This document shows, piece after piece, positions 17,901 to 26,365 of a stretch of 64,000 nucleotides of DNA. The notes beneath the pieces were generated by a model that saw only the letters and a program-made list of their open reading frames with translations, was not told where the DNA came from and did no database searches. The position numbers and the translations under genes are program-made. Every line of letters begins with the position of its first letter. The stretch's first letter is position 1. The DNA lies in contig JBBIWA010000010.1 in assembly GCA_037439425.1 (NCBI GenBank), positions 50,805 through 114,804 on the forward strand. Reading direction: 5' to 3'. The stretch comes from JBBIWA01 sp037439425 (GTDB taxonomy: Bacteria; Acidobacteriota; Blastocatellia; RBC074).

Positions 17901-18203
17901 TACCTGATTGACTTGCAGCGTGATCCCGCTGCGCACAGCTTTTTTGAAGCCAGCTTTCTCGACCGTAATCGAGTAGGAGCCGGGCTTGAGGCTAGGCACG
18001 AAGTAGATGCCTTGATCATTGGTTTCGCTCTTGAGGCTGACGTTCGTTTCGACATTGGTGATGGTGATGGTTGCTTTCGGCACCACCGCACCTGAAGCAT
18101 CCTTCACTTCACCGGTGATTGTCGCCGTCTCTTGCTGCGCCAGTAGCGGGCAGACCAAGAGCAAGACTAAGAAGAGCGTAAAAAGTGGTCGTCGCGCGTT
18201 CAT
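14928..18203 (-). CDS. TonB-dependent receptor with carboxypeptidase-regulatory-like domain
   Basis: This 1091-residue outer-membrane protein has a signal peptide (about 1-23, ending in LLAQ). A carboxypeptidase-regulatory-like (Ig-fold) domain follows at about 28-105 (GEVKDASGAVVPKATITIT), then a plug domain (LPLNGRDYNQLALLSPGV near 150). The large beta-barrel ends in an aromatic residue (LKLYF). This architecture (Oar-like) is greatly expanded in Acidobacteriota and is thought to take up or bind carbohydrate or peptide ligands. No typical TonB box was identified. Start: GGAGG precedes the ATG at 18203; a TTG five codons upstream overlaps that site. It is probably a paralogue of the next receptor, sharing block order. 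Confidence 0.93.
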   Translation of the reverse strand: MNARRPLFTLFLVLLLVCPLLAQQETATITGEVKDASGAVVPKATITITNVETNVSLKSETNDQGIYFVPSLKPGSYSITVEKAGFKKAVRSGITLQVNQVARIDVTLQIGELTTVVEIVEAAPLLETETSARGSVIDQKKIVDLPLNGRDYNQLALLSPGVLPGTPRLAVVNFKGVLNVNGNRTFNNVFLLDGVDNISYSNSFRGENVQLVQPSIEALQEFKIQTNAYSAEFGRSSGAVVNATIKSGTNSIRGSVYEFLRNDVLDANNFFSNALGAPKPRRQRNQFGTAVGGPLVKNRTFWFGDYEGLREREGVPRVRRVPTAEEKAGIFSSAVFNPFAAGRPEFSKNAQGKWVIPQSLWDPVGAKIVALIPDPNVPGTTIYASTPVTRTRQDQFDVRVDHQFAPNINFFTRYSFVDTDTFRPAPLPGLAEGSFNDAFGSNQNRSQGLAIGLTWTFNPAFVGDFRFGWARGNYFTFPPNFGVDGPAQVGLKNVPNNPAILGGLPKINIQGFDAVGRHTSTPQFQTPRSWNPRATFSLNQGRHFLKFGTEFLHVQTKINDLNATIGRMNFDNRFTGRAVGDLLLGLPSQLALTSLSIMDQGQDMYFLFLQDDFKVTPQLTLNLGLRYEYATPPREKENRFANFDPKTGTVFFARPGSTFERALIHPDRNNFAPRFGFAYQAAQRWVIRGAYGIFYTHTVRQGREGLLGFNPPFLVDNLLQTNVTGSAAVASAAIFRLVNGYPSGLLDPNTLSPTVLRRAQDPFQRSPYVQQYNFGMQYELVKDLLLDVAYVGNKGTKLNGFRNLNQRAVIVNPNGSHSAGARPFPAFGDIQWMENRVNSSYHSLQVRLEKRFSSGLTGLVSYTWGKALTESPDHISTSGAGAGVDTGTFREPQDGNNLKAERGLAEFDIKHRFVASYIYELPFGRGRRWGNNWSTFADLVFGGWQVTGIHVLQGGLGLTATVSGATVLSLGGERRARPNLVGNPVLPESQRSIQRWFNTDAFAFYNPAPQAFGNAGVGIMRGPGLVNFDFTLAKNFYLTERRYFQFRTELFNAFNRANFGPPDIRRESSGFGQILTAGNARIIQFGLKLYF

Positions 18204-18330
18204 GGTTTCATCCTCCAATTCGGGTTGATAGGACTGGGGCTACCATCGCGATAGCCGTCACCACTGCAAGACTGCTCGTGAGCAAAAACCTGGCGGGCAG
18301 CTTCCTGCCCTTAATCTCAGATGAGATTGA

Positions 18331-18365
18331 CAGGGCGCAGCTTGGGCTGCCCGAGCTGCACCCTG
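18331..18365 (-). terminator. Hairpin after second TonB-receptor gene
   Basis: CAGGGCGCAGCT pairs with AGCTGCACCCTG (12 bp, one G-U) across an 11-nt loop, 13 nt after the receptor stop. A second hairpin, GGGCAG-cttc-CTGCCC, lies at about 18294-18310 and on the minus strand is followed by TTTTT. Together they plausibly terminate transcription between the two receptor genes. Confidence 0.5.
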
Positions 18366-18377
18366 CTTGTTTAGTCT

Positions 18378-21300
18378 TCAGAAGACGAACTTCAAAGCAA
18401 ATTGCATCAAGCGCGGATCGCCTGCCAGCGATGAGATGCGCCCTACATCGCTGCTGGAACGATTCGCATTGGGTAAGCCGAACTGCGGCGTATTGAACAT
18501 ATTGAACATCTCCCAGCGGAACTCCAGCCGGCGCCCTTCGCCGAAATACTCAAATGACCGCGCCAGGGCAAAGTCGAAATTGACATACCCAGGCCCGTCC
18601 AGCGTGTTCCTGCCGCAGGTGCCCAAGCGTGCTGGCGTCGGCACCGCGTAAGCCGAAGTGTCAAACCAGCGGTCCACGTTGCGCTCATCGCCTGACAGCT
18701 TGCCGTCCCTCAAGCAATCGGCCAAGGCATTGGCCAACCCACCGCGATTGCCGACCAGGCTGTTGTTGGCGCTGGCGAAGACGGTGAAAGGACGCCCCGA
18801 ACGGATGTTGGTCACACCGCTCAGGCGCCATCCCCCAAAAATATGCGCCGCCGGGCCAGCAGTCAGATAGCGGCGTCCCGGACCGAATGGCAGTTCGTAG
18901 ATGTAGCTGGCGACAAAGCGATGCCGGATGTCGAAATCGCTGCGACCGCGTTGTGATTTGAGGTTGCGCGAATTCTGCATGAAGCTGTTCGAGCCGCCGC
19001 TGAAGAGATGCTCCATCCCGTAATCGAGCGACTTGGCGAAAGTGTAGGCAACGCGGAACGAAAGGCCCTGGCTGAAGCGCCGCTCAAGGGTCACCTCTCC
19101 ACCGTGATAATTCGAGTTGCCTACATTGTCGCGGAACTCGATAGGGCCAAAGGCAGGGAAGGGAATGGTTCCCGTGCCGGTTCCATCAGCATTGAAGAGT
19201 TGCTGGTTCAGATTGCGCAGGATGGAAAGATGCGTGCCTTTGGTGCCGACGTAGTCAATGGTCGCCACCATGTCACCGGGCAGCAGATACTGGAACCCAA
19301 GGTTCCACTGATCAACGCTCGGAGTGCGCGCATCCAGTGCCACCGCGCGCAACCGCACCGTCGCAGGATTGACCGCGCTCGGATCGAGCGAGAGATTAAA
19401 TCCCGTCTGGACGCGCATGTTATTGGCCGTGGTACTGGTGCTTGTCACGCCCACCACGTTGTTGACCAGCCAGGGCAGGTTAAGTCCCAACTGATCTTCG
19501 CTGCCCGCGCGCTCAAAGAGCATATAGAACCGGCCATAGCCAGTGCGCATCACCAGCTTGTCCGTGATCTGATAGGCAATCCCGAAGCGCGGAGCCCAAT
19601 TGTTTTTATCCGACTTGACCAGGCTGCGCCCAAATGGCGAGTTGGCGGGAGTGAAGGTTCTGCCCGTCGTAGGATCGAGGTTGGTCATGCGGTCTGCACC
19701 TTCATAGGGCCAGGTGGCGAAGTCATAGCGCAGACCGAGATTGAGCGTCAATCTGGGCGTCGCCTTCCAATCATCCTGGAAGAACCCGGAGATCATCCAC
19801 AGACGCTGATCCACCACAGCCAGATTCGACAGTTGCGCGCCCGAAGGATAACCGAGTAGGAAATCGGCCAGACCGATACCCGTGCGCTGTCCATCGAAAT
19901 TCCACGTCCCGCGCAATCCCGGCACGTCGAGATAGATGTTGCGCATCGGCGCGCGCAGATCAATGCCGAACTTCATCTGATGCGCGCCGTAAGAAAGGCT
20001 CATCGTGTCGAGCCATTGAAATTGATTGGTGATCTGGAATTTAGGCAAAAAATCAGGCGAGCCGAGCCGGGTCGTCCCGCCAACGGTGCCACCGATGGTC
20101 GGCGTTCCGCCGCGCCCGCTGATGTTGATCCCCGGCAACCCGCCGCTGTAGACCGGGCTATCGGGCACTCCTTTGATGCCGAACTCGGCCAGCGTGTTTT
20201 GACCGAACGGGTCTTGATTGCCACGCGATTCGTTGCGTCCCCACCCCAAGCGGAATTCATTGATCAGCCGCGCCCCCAGCGTCCGCGTCCAACCAACGGC
20301 GGCCGAATGGGCCTTCATAATCAAGCGGCCAAAGGCCGAAGTTGAAGTGCCATCAATGATCCCGCCGAAAGCGCCAGGGACGAAGCGGAAGCGATCGGAA
20401 TAGGTATAGCGCACGAAGATGCTATCGTTTGGGCTGGCCTGCCAATCACCCCGCGTGGTGAAGCTATCGGTGTCATCAATCAGACTCGGAGTCCGAATGA
20501 AGTTCTGAACATTGAGCGGCCCTGATGCCGGCACCACGTTGGGCAGTGGCACCAGGCTTAGGATCTTCTGCGCTACCGGGTCCAAACAAGCCGCCGGGAT
20601 CTGATTATTCTTAAATGATCCGTCGGCTTCGAAGGCTGCTGGCACCTTAGCGCGACAATCGCCCACGCGATCAAAGAGCTTGGCATAGCCACCGGAGATC
20701 CTGTTGGCTGCCGCTGCCGCTGCCGAAAAGTCGCCATTGCGTTCATTGGCAAGCGGCACATTAGCGGTGCGATTGAGTCCCTTACGAATGCGCGTGCCTT
20801 CGTAGTTGAAGAAGAAGAAGGCGTGATTTCTGATGATCGGACCGCCGAGATTGCCGCCGAATTGATTCTGAATGTGCTGCGGTTTGTCGCGTCCGGCGCG
20901 ATTGAGGAAAAAGTCATTAGCATCGAAGACGCGATTGCGATGGAATTCGTAGAGCGTGCCGTGAAACTCGTTCGAGCCACTGCGGGTGGTGACGCTGATG
21001 ACGGCCCCGGGGCTGCGCCCATTCTCAGCATTGTACGGATTGGTGCTGACTTTGAATTCCTGAATCGAATCCACTGAAGGACGCGCCACCTGTGTGGTCA
21101 GCTCCTGTACGTTGGTCGAGATTGAATTATTATCCACGCCATCGAGCACGAAGTTATTTTGCAGCGAGCGCACTCCGTGCACATTAGCGCCGCCTGTGCG
21201 TCCGGCTGCCGTCCCACCGCCTTGCTCGGTGTAACGGTCTGCTTGCACCCCTGCGACCAGAGTCAGCAAATCATCCCAGTTGCGCGCCGAAAGTGGCAGA

Positions 21301-21737
21301 TCCGACACCTGGCGATTTTCGATCACGCCCCCGGTGGTGGCTTCCTGCGTGACGAGCAACGGTGCCGTCGCTGTGATGGTGGCTGTTTCAGTTACAGCGC
21401 CGACTTCGAGCGTGAAGTCGATGCGCGCTTTCTGCCCGACTTCGAGCTTGACATTTTCGCGCAAGGCTTTCTTGAAGCCCTGCAACTCGACTGTCAGGGT
21501 ATAAACCCCAACGGGCAAGCTGGCCAAGGTGTAATACCCTGAACTATCAGTCAGGGCAGTGTATTCGACATTGGTCGCATTGTTTTTCGCTCTCACTGTA
21601 GCGTTAGCAGCCACAGCTCCAGCCGCATCGGTAATCAGGCCGGTAAGACTCGCATTCTGGACTTGAGCCAGGCTGGCAAACGCCAAACTTGCAGACAGTA
21701 ACATGCCGGCCAGGATTTGCAGTGATCTCCTCAACAT
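18378..21737 (-). CDS. TonB-dependent receptor with carboxypeptidase-regulatory-like domain
   Basis: This 1119-residue outer-membrane protein has a signal peptide of about 24 residues (LAFASLAQ). A regulatory-like domain follows at about 30-110 (GLITDAAGAVAANATVRA), then a plug (LPLSARNWDDLLTLVAGV near 150, DNNSISTN near 200). The C-terminal beta-barrel ends FALKFVF, a classical outer-membrane terminal Phe signature. The order of conserved blocks parallels the downstream receptor (RSPGAVISVTTRSG, NQFGGNLGGPI, RHRFVASYIYELPFG), so the two are tandem paralogues. The start has GGAGGAAT 7 nt upstream. Two tandem dispersed-repeat units sit 24 nt upstream of the start. The ligand is unknown. Confidence 0.94.
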   Translation of the reverse strand: MLRRSLQILAGMLLSASLAFASLAQVQNASLTGLITDAAGAVAANATVRAKNNATNVEYTALTDSSGYYTLASLPVGVYTLTVELQGFKKALRENVKLEVGQKARIDFTLEVGAVTETATITATAPLLVTQEATTGGVIENRQVSDLPLSARNWDDLLTLVAGVQADRYTEQGGGTAAGRTGGANVHGVRSLQNNFVLDGVDNNSISTNVQELTTQVARPSVDSIQEFKVSTNPYNAENGRSPGAVISVTTRSGSNEFHGTLYEFHRNRVFDANDFFLNRAGRDKPQHIQNQFGGNLGGPIIRNHAFFFFNYEGTRIRKGLNRTANVPLANERNGDFSAAAAAANRISGGYAKLFDRVGDCRAKVPAAFEADGSFKNNQIPAACLDPVAQKILSLVPLPNVVPASGPLNVQNFIRTPSLIDDTDSFTTRGDWQASPNDSIFVRYTYSDRFRFVPGAFGGIIDGTSTSAFGRLIMKAHSAAVGWTRTLGARLINEFRLGWGRNESRGNQDPFGQNTLAEFGIKGVPDSPVYSGGLPGINISGRGGTPTIGGTVGGTTRLGSPDFLPKFQITNQFQWLDTMSLSYGAHQMKFGIDLRAPMRNIYLDVPGLRGTWNFDGQRTGIGLADFLLGYPSGAQLSNLAVVDQRLWMISGFFQDDWKATPRLTLNLGLRYDFATWPYEGADRMTNLDPTTGRTFTPANSPFGRSLVKSDKNNWAPRFGIAYQITDKLVMRTGYGRFYMLFERAGSEDQLGLNLPWLVNNVVGVTSTSTTANNMRVQTGFNLSLDPSAVNPATVRLRAVALDARTPSVDQWNLGFQYLLPGDMVATIDYVGTKGTHLSILRNLNQQLFNADGTGTGTIPFPAFGPIEFRDNVGNSNYHGGEVTLERRFSQGLSFRVAYTFAKSLDYGMEHLFSGGSNSFMQNSRNLKSQRGRSDFDIRHRFVASYIYELPFGPGRRYLTAGPAAHIFGGWRLSGVTNIRSGRPFTVFASANNSLVGNRGGLANALADCLRDGKLSGDERNVDRWFDTSAYAVPTPARLGTCGRNTLDGPGYVNFDFALARSFEYFGEGRRLEFRWEMFNMFNTPQFGLPNANRSSSDVGRISSLAGDPRLMQFALKFVF

Positions 21738-21760
21738 ATATTCCTCCTCCGAAAGAAAAT

Positions 21761-21893
21761 CCCTAGGAGCGGCAGCATCCTTGCGTGCTCGTTAAGAGTG
21801 GAAAGCCCCGCACGTTCGCAAGCGTGCGCTCCCAGGATGTTCATTGCTTTCAGGGTGTTATCAAAGACGACATGCACGACTCCTCGGAAAATT
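21761..21893 (-). repeat. Dispersed hairpin repeat, unit R5 with module
   Basis: This is the unit closest to the receptor start codon (24 nt away). It consists of CCTAGGAGCGG...GCGTGCGCTCCCAGG with hairpins GCAtccTTGC and CGTTCGCAAGCG, followed on the plus strand by the upstream module (ACGACATGCACGACTCCTCGG). It is joined head-to-tail with R6. Confidence 0.78.
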
Positions 21894-22016
21894 CCTGGGA
21901 GCGGCAGCATCCTTGCGTGCTCGTTGATATTGAAAACCCTGCACGCTGGAAGCGTGCGCTCCCAGGTTCTCACTATCTCTGGGCGTCGTCGTGATTACAT
22001 GGACGACCCCTCAGAT
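21894..22016 (-). repeat. Dispersed hairpin repeat, unit R6 with module
   Basis: This is a second tandem copy, about 133 bp from R5: CCTGGGAGCGG at 21894, GCACGCTGGAAGCGTGC hairpin, CTCCCAGG at 21959-21966. The module GGGCGTCGTCGTGATTAC then gacgaccc follows to about 22016. It has the same orientation as R5. Confidence 0.78.
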
Positions 22017-22200
22017 ATTCATAACTTGAACTCAGCACCAGATAGACCGCTGCTGAGCAGGCACACTACGTCTTCGATGTCAAAGAGTAAGTCAGCTCCG
22101 ACTCCTCAACACCGACGCAACATCCCAGCTAGCCCAAAAGGCAGGTGAATCTGATTTCCCGTTTTGTTGTCTTTACAGTGTAATTCTTCTCGATCCCAGC
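22017..22200. other. Intergenic region between mmsA and the receptor gene
   Basis: No gene is seen. With the R5/R6 pair it forms a 463-nt gap. Neither a clear terminator for mmsA nor a consensus promoter for the receptor could be identified, although a TACACT element lies at about 22179-22184 on the minus strand. Confidence 0.5.
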
Positions 22201-23679
22201 TCAGAACTTACGAGACCATTCTTTCGGCCACCGTTCGATCACCACTTTTTTATCAGTGTAAAATTCAATGGCATCGCGCCCTTGACCGTGCAAGACACCA
22301 AGGAAACTGTCTTTCCAGCCGCTGAAGGGGAAATAGGCCATCGGCGCAGCCACGCCGATGTTGATGCCGATATTGCCTGCGGGCGCTTCGTAGCGGAATT
22401 TGCGCGCCGCTGCCCCGGAGGAAGTAAAGATCGAAGCCGCATTGCCATACTGGCTGCGCGAAAGGATCGCTATCGCTTCATCAACTGTCTCAGCCTGCAG
22501 CAGGCTCAAGACCGGGCCGAAGATCTCTGTGTCTGCGATCCCAGTCTCAGGTGTGACATTATCGAGAATAGTCGGCTTGATGAAGTTGCCCTGTTCGTAA
22601 CGTGCGATCTTCGCATTGCGCCCATCGAGCAGGATGGTGGCACCGGCGCTGGCACCTTTAGCAATCAAACCTTCGATGCGCTGCTTGCTTTCACGCGTGA
22701 TGACCGGCCCCATCTGTACTCCTTCTTCGAGACCGTAGCCAACTTTGATTGAACTGGCCATCTCGGCAATGGCTTCGCGGAAAGCCTTATGCGCTTCACC
22801 TACGGTTACCGCCACGGAAACAGCCAAACAGCGTTGCCCGGCGCAGCCAAAGGCGCTGTCGCTGATGATTTGGGTGGTCATCTCCAGGTCCGCATCGGGC
22901 AAAACGACGACGTGATTTTTGGCCCCGCCCTGACACTGCACCCGTTTGCCATTGGCCGCGCTGCGCGAGTAGATGTATTTGGCCACAGGCGTTGAGCCGA
23001 CGAAGCTGATGGCGCGCACCTGTGGATGATCAAGCAAAGCATCAACGGCCGGTTTGGCTCCGTTGACTATGTTGAATACGCCGGGCGGCAATCCGGTTTG
23101 CTCGACAAGCTCAGCAATGCGCTGCATAGCGACAGGCACGCGCTCAGATGGCTTGGAAATGAACGTATTGCCGCAGGCAATCGCGTAAGGCATAAACCAC
23201 AGCGGCACCATGACGGGGAAGTTGAACGGCGTGATCGCCGCCACTACGCCGAGCGGTTGACGGATCATGAGTTCATCAATGCCGCGTGCGACATCTTCCA
23301 GGTTATAGCCTTGCATCATCGTGGGAATGCCGCAGGCGACTTCGACGTTTTCAATCGCCCGGCGCAATTCGGCTTTCGCTTCCACGAGCGTCTTGCCGTT
23401 CTCCATCGTGATCAGCCGGGCGAGACCTTCAAAGTTCTCTTCGAGCAGTTGTTTGAACTTGAACAGATACTGGATGCGCTCTTCTGGTGGCGTGCGTCGC
23501 CATTCGGGAAAAGCCGTGGCTGCGGCTGCGACTGCTGCATTGACATCCTCGGCGCCGCCGAGCGGCGTTTGCGCAATGACTTCGGCCGTAGCCGGATTGA
23601 TCACCTCCAGGTACTGGCTGGCGGTCGAACGTTGCCACTGGCCGTTGATATAGTTGGGTAGTTGACCATTCGTTGGCAT
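22201..23679 (-). CDS. mmsA: CoA-acylating methylmalonate/malonate-semialdehyde dehydrogenase
   Basis: This 492-residue NAD-dependent aldehyde dehydrogenase converts malonate semialdehyde (last step of inositol catabolism, where it is called IolA) or methylmalonate semialdehyde (valine) to acetyl- or propionyl-CoA. Family-specific features are NYINGQW near the N terminus, ITPFNFPVMVPLWF near 145, KRVQCQGGAKNHVVVLPDAD near 250 and the catalytic cysteine in FGCAGQRCLAVS near 280. GINIGVAAPMAYFPFSGWKDS and DAIEFYTDKKV follow near the C terminus. An 18-nt gap separates it from the PIG-L gene upstream. With iolG, iolD, iolC and iolB nearby, the IolA role is the best fit. Confidence 0.94.
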   Translation of the reverse strand: MPTNGQLPNYINGQWQRSTASQYLEVINPATAEVIAQTPLGGAEDVNAAVAAAATAFPEWRRTPPEERIQYLFKFKQLLEENFEGLARLITMENGKTLVEAKAELRRAIENVEVACGIPTMMQGYNLEDVARGIDELMIRQPLGVVAAITPFNFPVMVPLWFMPYAIACGNTFISKPSERVPVAMQRIAELVEQTGLPPGVFNIVNGAKPAVDALLDHPQVRAISFVGSTPVAKYIYSRSAANGKRVQCQGGAKNHVVVLPDADLEMTTQIISDSAFGCAGQRCLAVSVAVTVGEAHKAFREAIAEMASSIKVGYGLEEGVQMGPVITRESKQRIEGLIAKGASAGATILLDGRNAKIARYEQGNFIKPTILDNVTPETGIADTEIFGPVLSLLQAETVDEAIAILSRSQYGNAASIFTSSGAAARKFRYEAPAGNIGINIGVAAPMAYFPFSGWKDSFLGVLHGQGRDAIEFYTDKKVVIERWPKEWSRKF

Positions 23680-23697
23680 AAATACCTCCGGTTAGCT

Positions 23698-26355
23698 TTA
23701 TGGCTGTCGTTTCTTCAGGCTGATCAGATTGGCAAACAGCCGATACGCGCCTGCTACGCCGGCAGGCAACTGCCGATAGAAAGCGTAAGCCGCGTAAGTG
23801 AAAGTGCCGCGACCGTACTGCGCCTGCAACATCCCGCCGCGCTGTGGCGGTTGCTCGCGATCATGGCTTTCAAGCAAGGGCTTGTAGCGCGCATCCCACT
23901 GGCTCATCCACTTCGAGCCGCGCTCTTCGACCCAGCCCTCGAAATCGGCTTCCGTGATCTTGTTTGGCCAGTTGAAGACGGGATTGGCTGGATCGAGGAT
24001 CCTCACCCTGGCATCTTCTTCTGATACCTCTTCAGCGCGCGGCGTGAGTTTGTAGGGATAGGGCCCATAAGAGGCGGTATCGAACTCCTGCGTTTGATAT
24101 TGGTAGATGAGGTTGCCGCCGCCTTCGACGTAATCGAGCAAGCGGCGGCTGTAAGCCTTCAAATCATTGCGCACGGCCGTGGCGCGAATGCCAATCACGA
24201 TGGCATCGAACTGATCCAGCTGGCCGCTGGCCAGCTCCTCTTCACCGAGCATCTGGACTTTAACTCCGATCTGCCGGAGCGCCTCTGGCACCTCATCCCC
24301 GACGCCCATCACATAGCCGACGTTCAGATCAGGCGCAACTTTCACTTCAATTCCGCGAAGCTCGATCACTGCCGGGCGATAAAGATGGCGCACTTCCAAT
24401 CCGCGGTGCGCAATCACCCGATAGCCTTCGGTGTACTCCTTGCCTTGATACTCGGCTACAGCTTGCACCCGGTAATCCCTGCCCGGTGCAAGGTGCGGAA
24501 TGGAGAGCTTGAAAGCGAAATTTTGGACCTCGCCTTCGTGCGTGAAGCTGAAGGAAGCTTCGGCCGGTATAGCTTGCCATCCTTCGGGCAAACGCAAGCG
24601 GACTTTGCCGCTGGCCGCGCCTTTGACGTTGCTCGCCACATTAACGCGCACACTGTAGCTGGCCTGCGTTGCTGCAGTCGGAATCACACCCACAGGGGGT
24701 GAAACGCTGAGGTTGAGCGCAGGCGCAACCGCAAGCAAGCGCCGTTGCTCGCCCCATGGGCGAGCCACAAAGACAGTTTGCGCTGGCTGCGTCAGCGTGA
24801 AAGAGACCCCATTGACCTGATAGGTGAAGGCTCCCACTACCTCCGGCGGCGTGAAAGGGAGGCCTAGATATTCAGCTCGGTGAATCGTGTATAGATGATC
24901 GCGCAGTTCCGAAGCGCGCGACCAGTAAGGCCGCGTGTATTGAGCCTGCTCGGGCACAGTCAGCTCGAAGCGCGCCAGATGTCGCTCGTTGTAAAGCGGC
25001 GCTCCTGTAGAACGGGCGATTTCCTTAACTTGCCACCCTGCTGGCACGCGCAACGCCAACGCCGGTGAACTAATGGCTACTTTGCTGCGATTAACAATGG
25101 TCGCAGTGAGTGTGAATCGCTGGCCAGGGATGACCACTGCCGGAGTCTCACGCGACTGGAAAGGCATCCCGCCTTCGTTGCCTCCTTCAGGATCAACGAG
25201 CACTTCCATCACCAGGCCGAGCGCTTTATTCATAGCCTCGTTGAACTCACGCTCTTTGTTGCTGAGCAGGAAGAGCAGATGATCCTTGCTCGCAGCCTCA
25301 AGCTGCGAAACGCGCACTTTCTCTATCACCGCGCGCGTCAGGCGCATCCCTGATGCCAGTTCCGGCGCGACCAGCCACGGCGCACGTGCCTCGAACTTTC
25401 TGATGGCCGTTTCAACCTGATGGCTAAGCTCAGCCAGCTCTGGCGCCAGATTCACCGATGAAGCAGCGAGACGAGCCATCCCGATAATTGTCGTATCGAG
25501 ACCATCAAACAGACTCTTCTCGGTCTCGGGCTGGGGGAACTGACTCTCGACCAGTTGCACCGCCGAGAAAGCAGAAGCTGCCATTACGCGCGCCTGGCCT
25601 ACCCCTTGTGAGCGGTGCTGGCTGTAGCCTTCGCGCGCGATCTCACGATATGAACGCCCAAGCAGCGGATCGTACTCGCCCACATCGATCTTCAGCGTCG
25701 CCGGCTCGTTCTCGCGCACGCTGAGGTAAAGCTTCTTGACCTGCCAGGGGCGCAAGCCTTCGGCGAACTGCTCGGGGAAACGATTCGGATCAGCAGCAGC
25801 GCGAAAAGCTTCGAGGCTGAGCAGCCCGGCTGCCTGATGATTGCCGTGACCATCGCGCCGCTGGCCGTGAAAGCGCGAAATGATCACATCCGGGCGATAC
25901 CTTCTGATGGCGCGCACTACATCGTCGAGCACCCGCTCCTTATCCCAGTGCTCTAGCGTTTCATCGAGTCGCTTGGAAAAGCCGAAATCGGTCGCGCGCG
26001 TGAAGAGCTGCTGATCAATGCCGTAATAACGCCCCGCAGCGAGCAGCTCTTCGGTACGCACCAGACCGAGCGCATCGTATAGCTCTGGGCCGATCAAATT
26101 AGCGCCACCTTCGCCGCGAGTGAGAGTGAGCAACCCTGTGCGCACGCCTTGCCCGCGCGCCAGCCACGTAAGCAACGCCGCGTCTTCATCATCCGGATGC
26201 GCGGTCGTGTGCAAGACGGTCGCGGTCGTCCGCAAGCGCAGCAATGCTTGCCAGGCAGCGGCTGCGCCTCGGTTTTCGCCAGGCTCCTGGAGGCGCGCCG
26301 CCAGGCCGGCCCCCGCCAGAAAGCCCCCCAGTATGAGCGTTGCTACTTTCTGCAT
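23698..26355 (-). CDS. PIG-L family deacetylase with NEW3-like and C-terminal domains
   Basis: This large secreted protein (885 residues from the ATG at 26355) has a hydrophobic leader (LILGGFLAGAGLAARL) and an LmbE/PIG-L zinc deacetylase domain at about 30-270. HPDDE near residue 50 and HGNHQ near 160 supply the metal ligands, so it likely removes N-acetyl groups from sugars. The middle (about 400-650) shows beta-rich segments of the NEW3/Ig type. The C-terminal 200 residues (IVIGIRATAVRNDLKAY, YVEGGGNLIYQYQT) resemble a class-I glutamine-amidotransferase-like/ThuA domain. I reject an upstream start at 26577 because those 74 residues overlap the preceding gene. It sits between iolG and mmsA. 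Confidence 0.88.
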   Translation of the reverse strand: MQKVATLILGGFLAGAGLAARLQEPGENRGAAAAWQALLRLRTTATVLHTTAHPDDEDAALLTWLARGQGVRTGLLTLTRGEGGANLIGPELYDALGLVRTEELLAAGRYYGIDQQLFTRATDFGFSKRLDETLEHWDKERVLDDVVRAIRRYRPDVIISRFHGQRRDGHGNHQAAGLLSLEAFRAAADPNRFPEQFAEGLRPWQVKKLYLSVRENEPATLKIDVGEYDPLLGRSYREIAREGYSQHRSQGVGQARVMAASAFSAVQLVESQFPQPETEKSLFDGLDTTIIGMARLAASSVNLAPELAELSHQVETAIRKFEARAPWLVAPELASGMRLTRAVIEKVRVSQLEAASKDHLLFLLSNKEREFNEAMNKALGLVMEVLVDPEGGNEGGMPFQSRETPAVVIPGQRFTLTATIVNRSKVAISSPALALRVPAGWQVKEIARSTGAPLYNERHLARFELTVPEQAQYTRPYWSRASELRDHLYTIHRAEYLGLPFTPPEVVGAFTYQVNGVSFTLTQPAQTVFVARPWGEQRRLLAVAPALNLSVSPPVGVIPTAATQASYSVRVNVASNVKGAASGKVRLRLPEGWQAIPAEASFSFTHEGEVQNFAFKLSIPHLAPGRDYRVQAVAEYQGKEYTEGYRVIAHRGLEVRHLYRPAVIELRGIEVKVAPDLNVGYVMGVGDEVPEALRQIGVKVQMLGEEELASGQLDQFDAIVIGIRATAVRNDLKAYSRRLLDYVEGGGNLIYQYQTQEFDTASYGPYPYKLTPRAEEVSEEDARVRILDPANPVFNWPNKITEADFEGWVEERGSKWMSQWDARYKPLLESHDREQPPQRGGMLQAQYGRGTFTYAAYAFYRQLPAGVAGAYRLFANLISLKKRQP

Positions 26356-26365
26356 CTTGCTGCTT

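Noticed and set aside
19008..19859. A 283-codon plus-strand frame opposite the second TonB receptor
   Set aside because: Antisense shadow of the receptor gene with no recognisable motif.
21761..22016. Regularly spaced tandem copies suggesting a CRISPR array
   Set aside because: Only two units with period near 135 bp, no short repeats with unique spacers, and no cas genes in the window.
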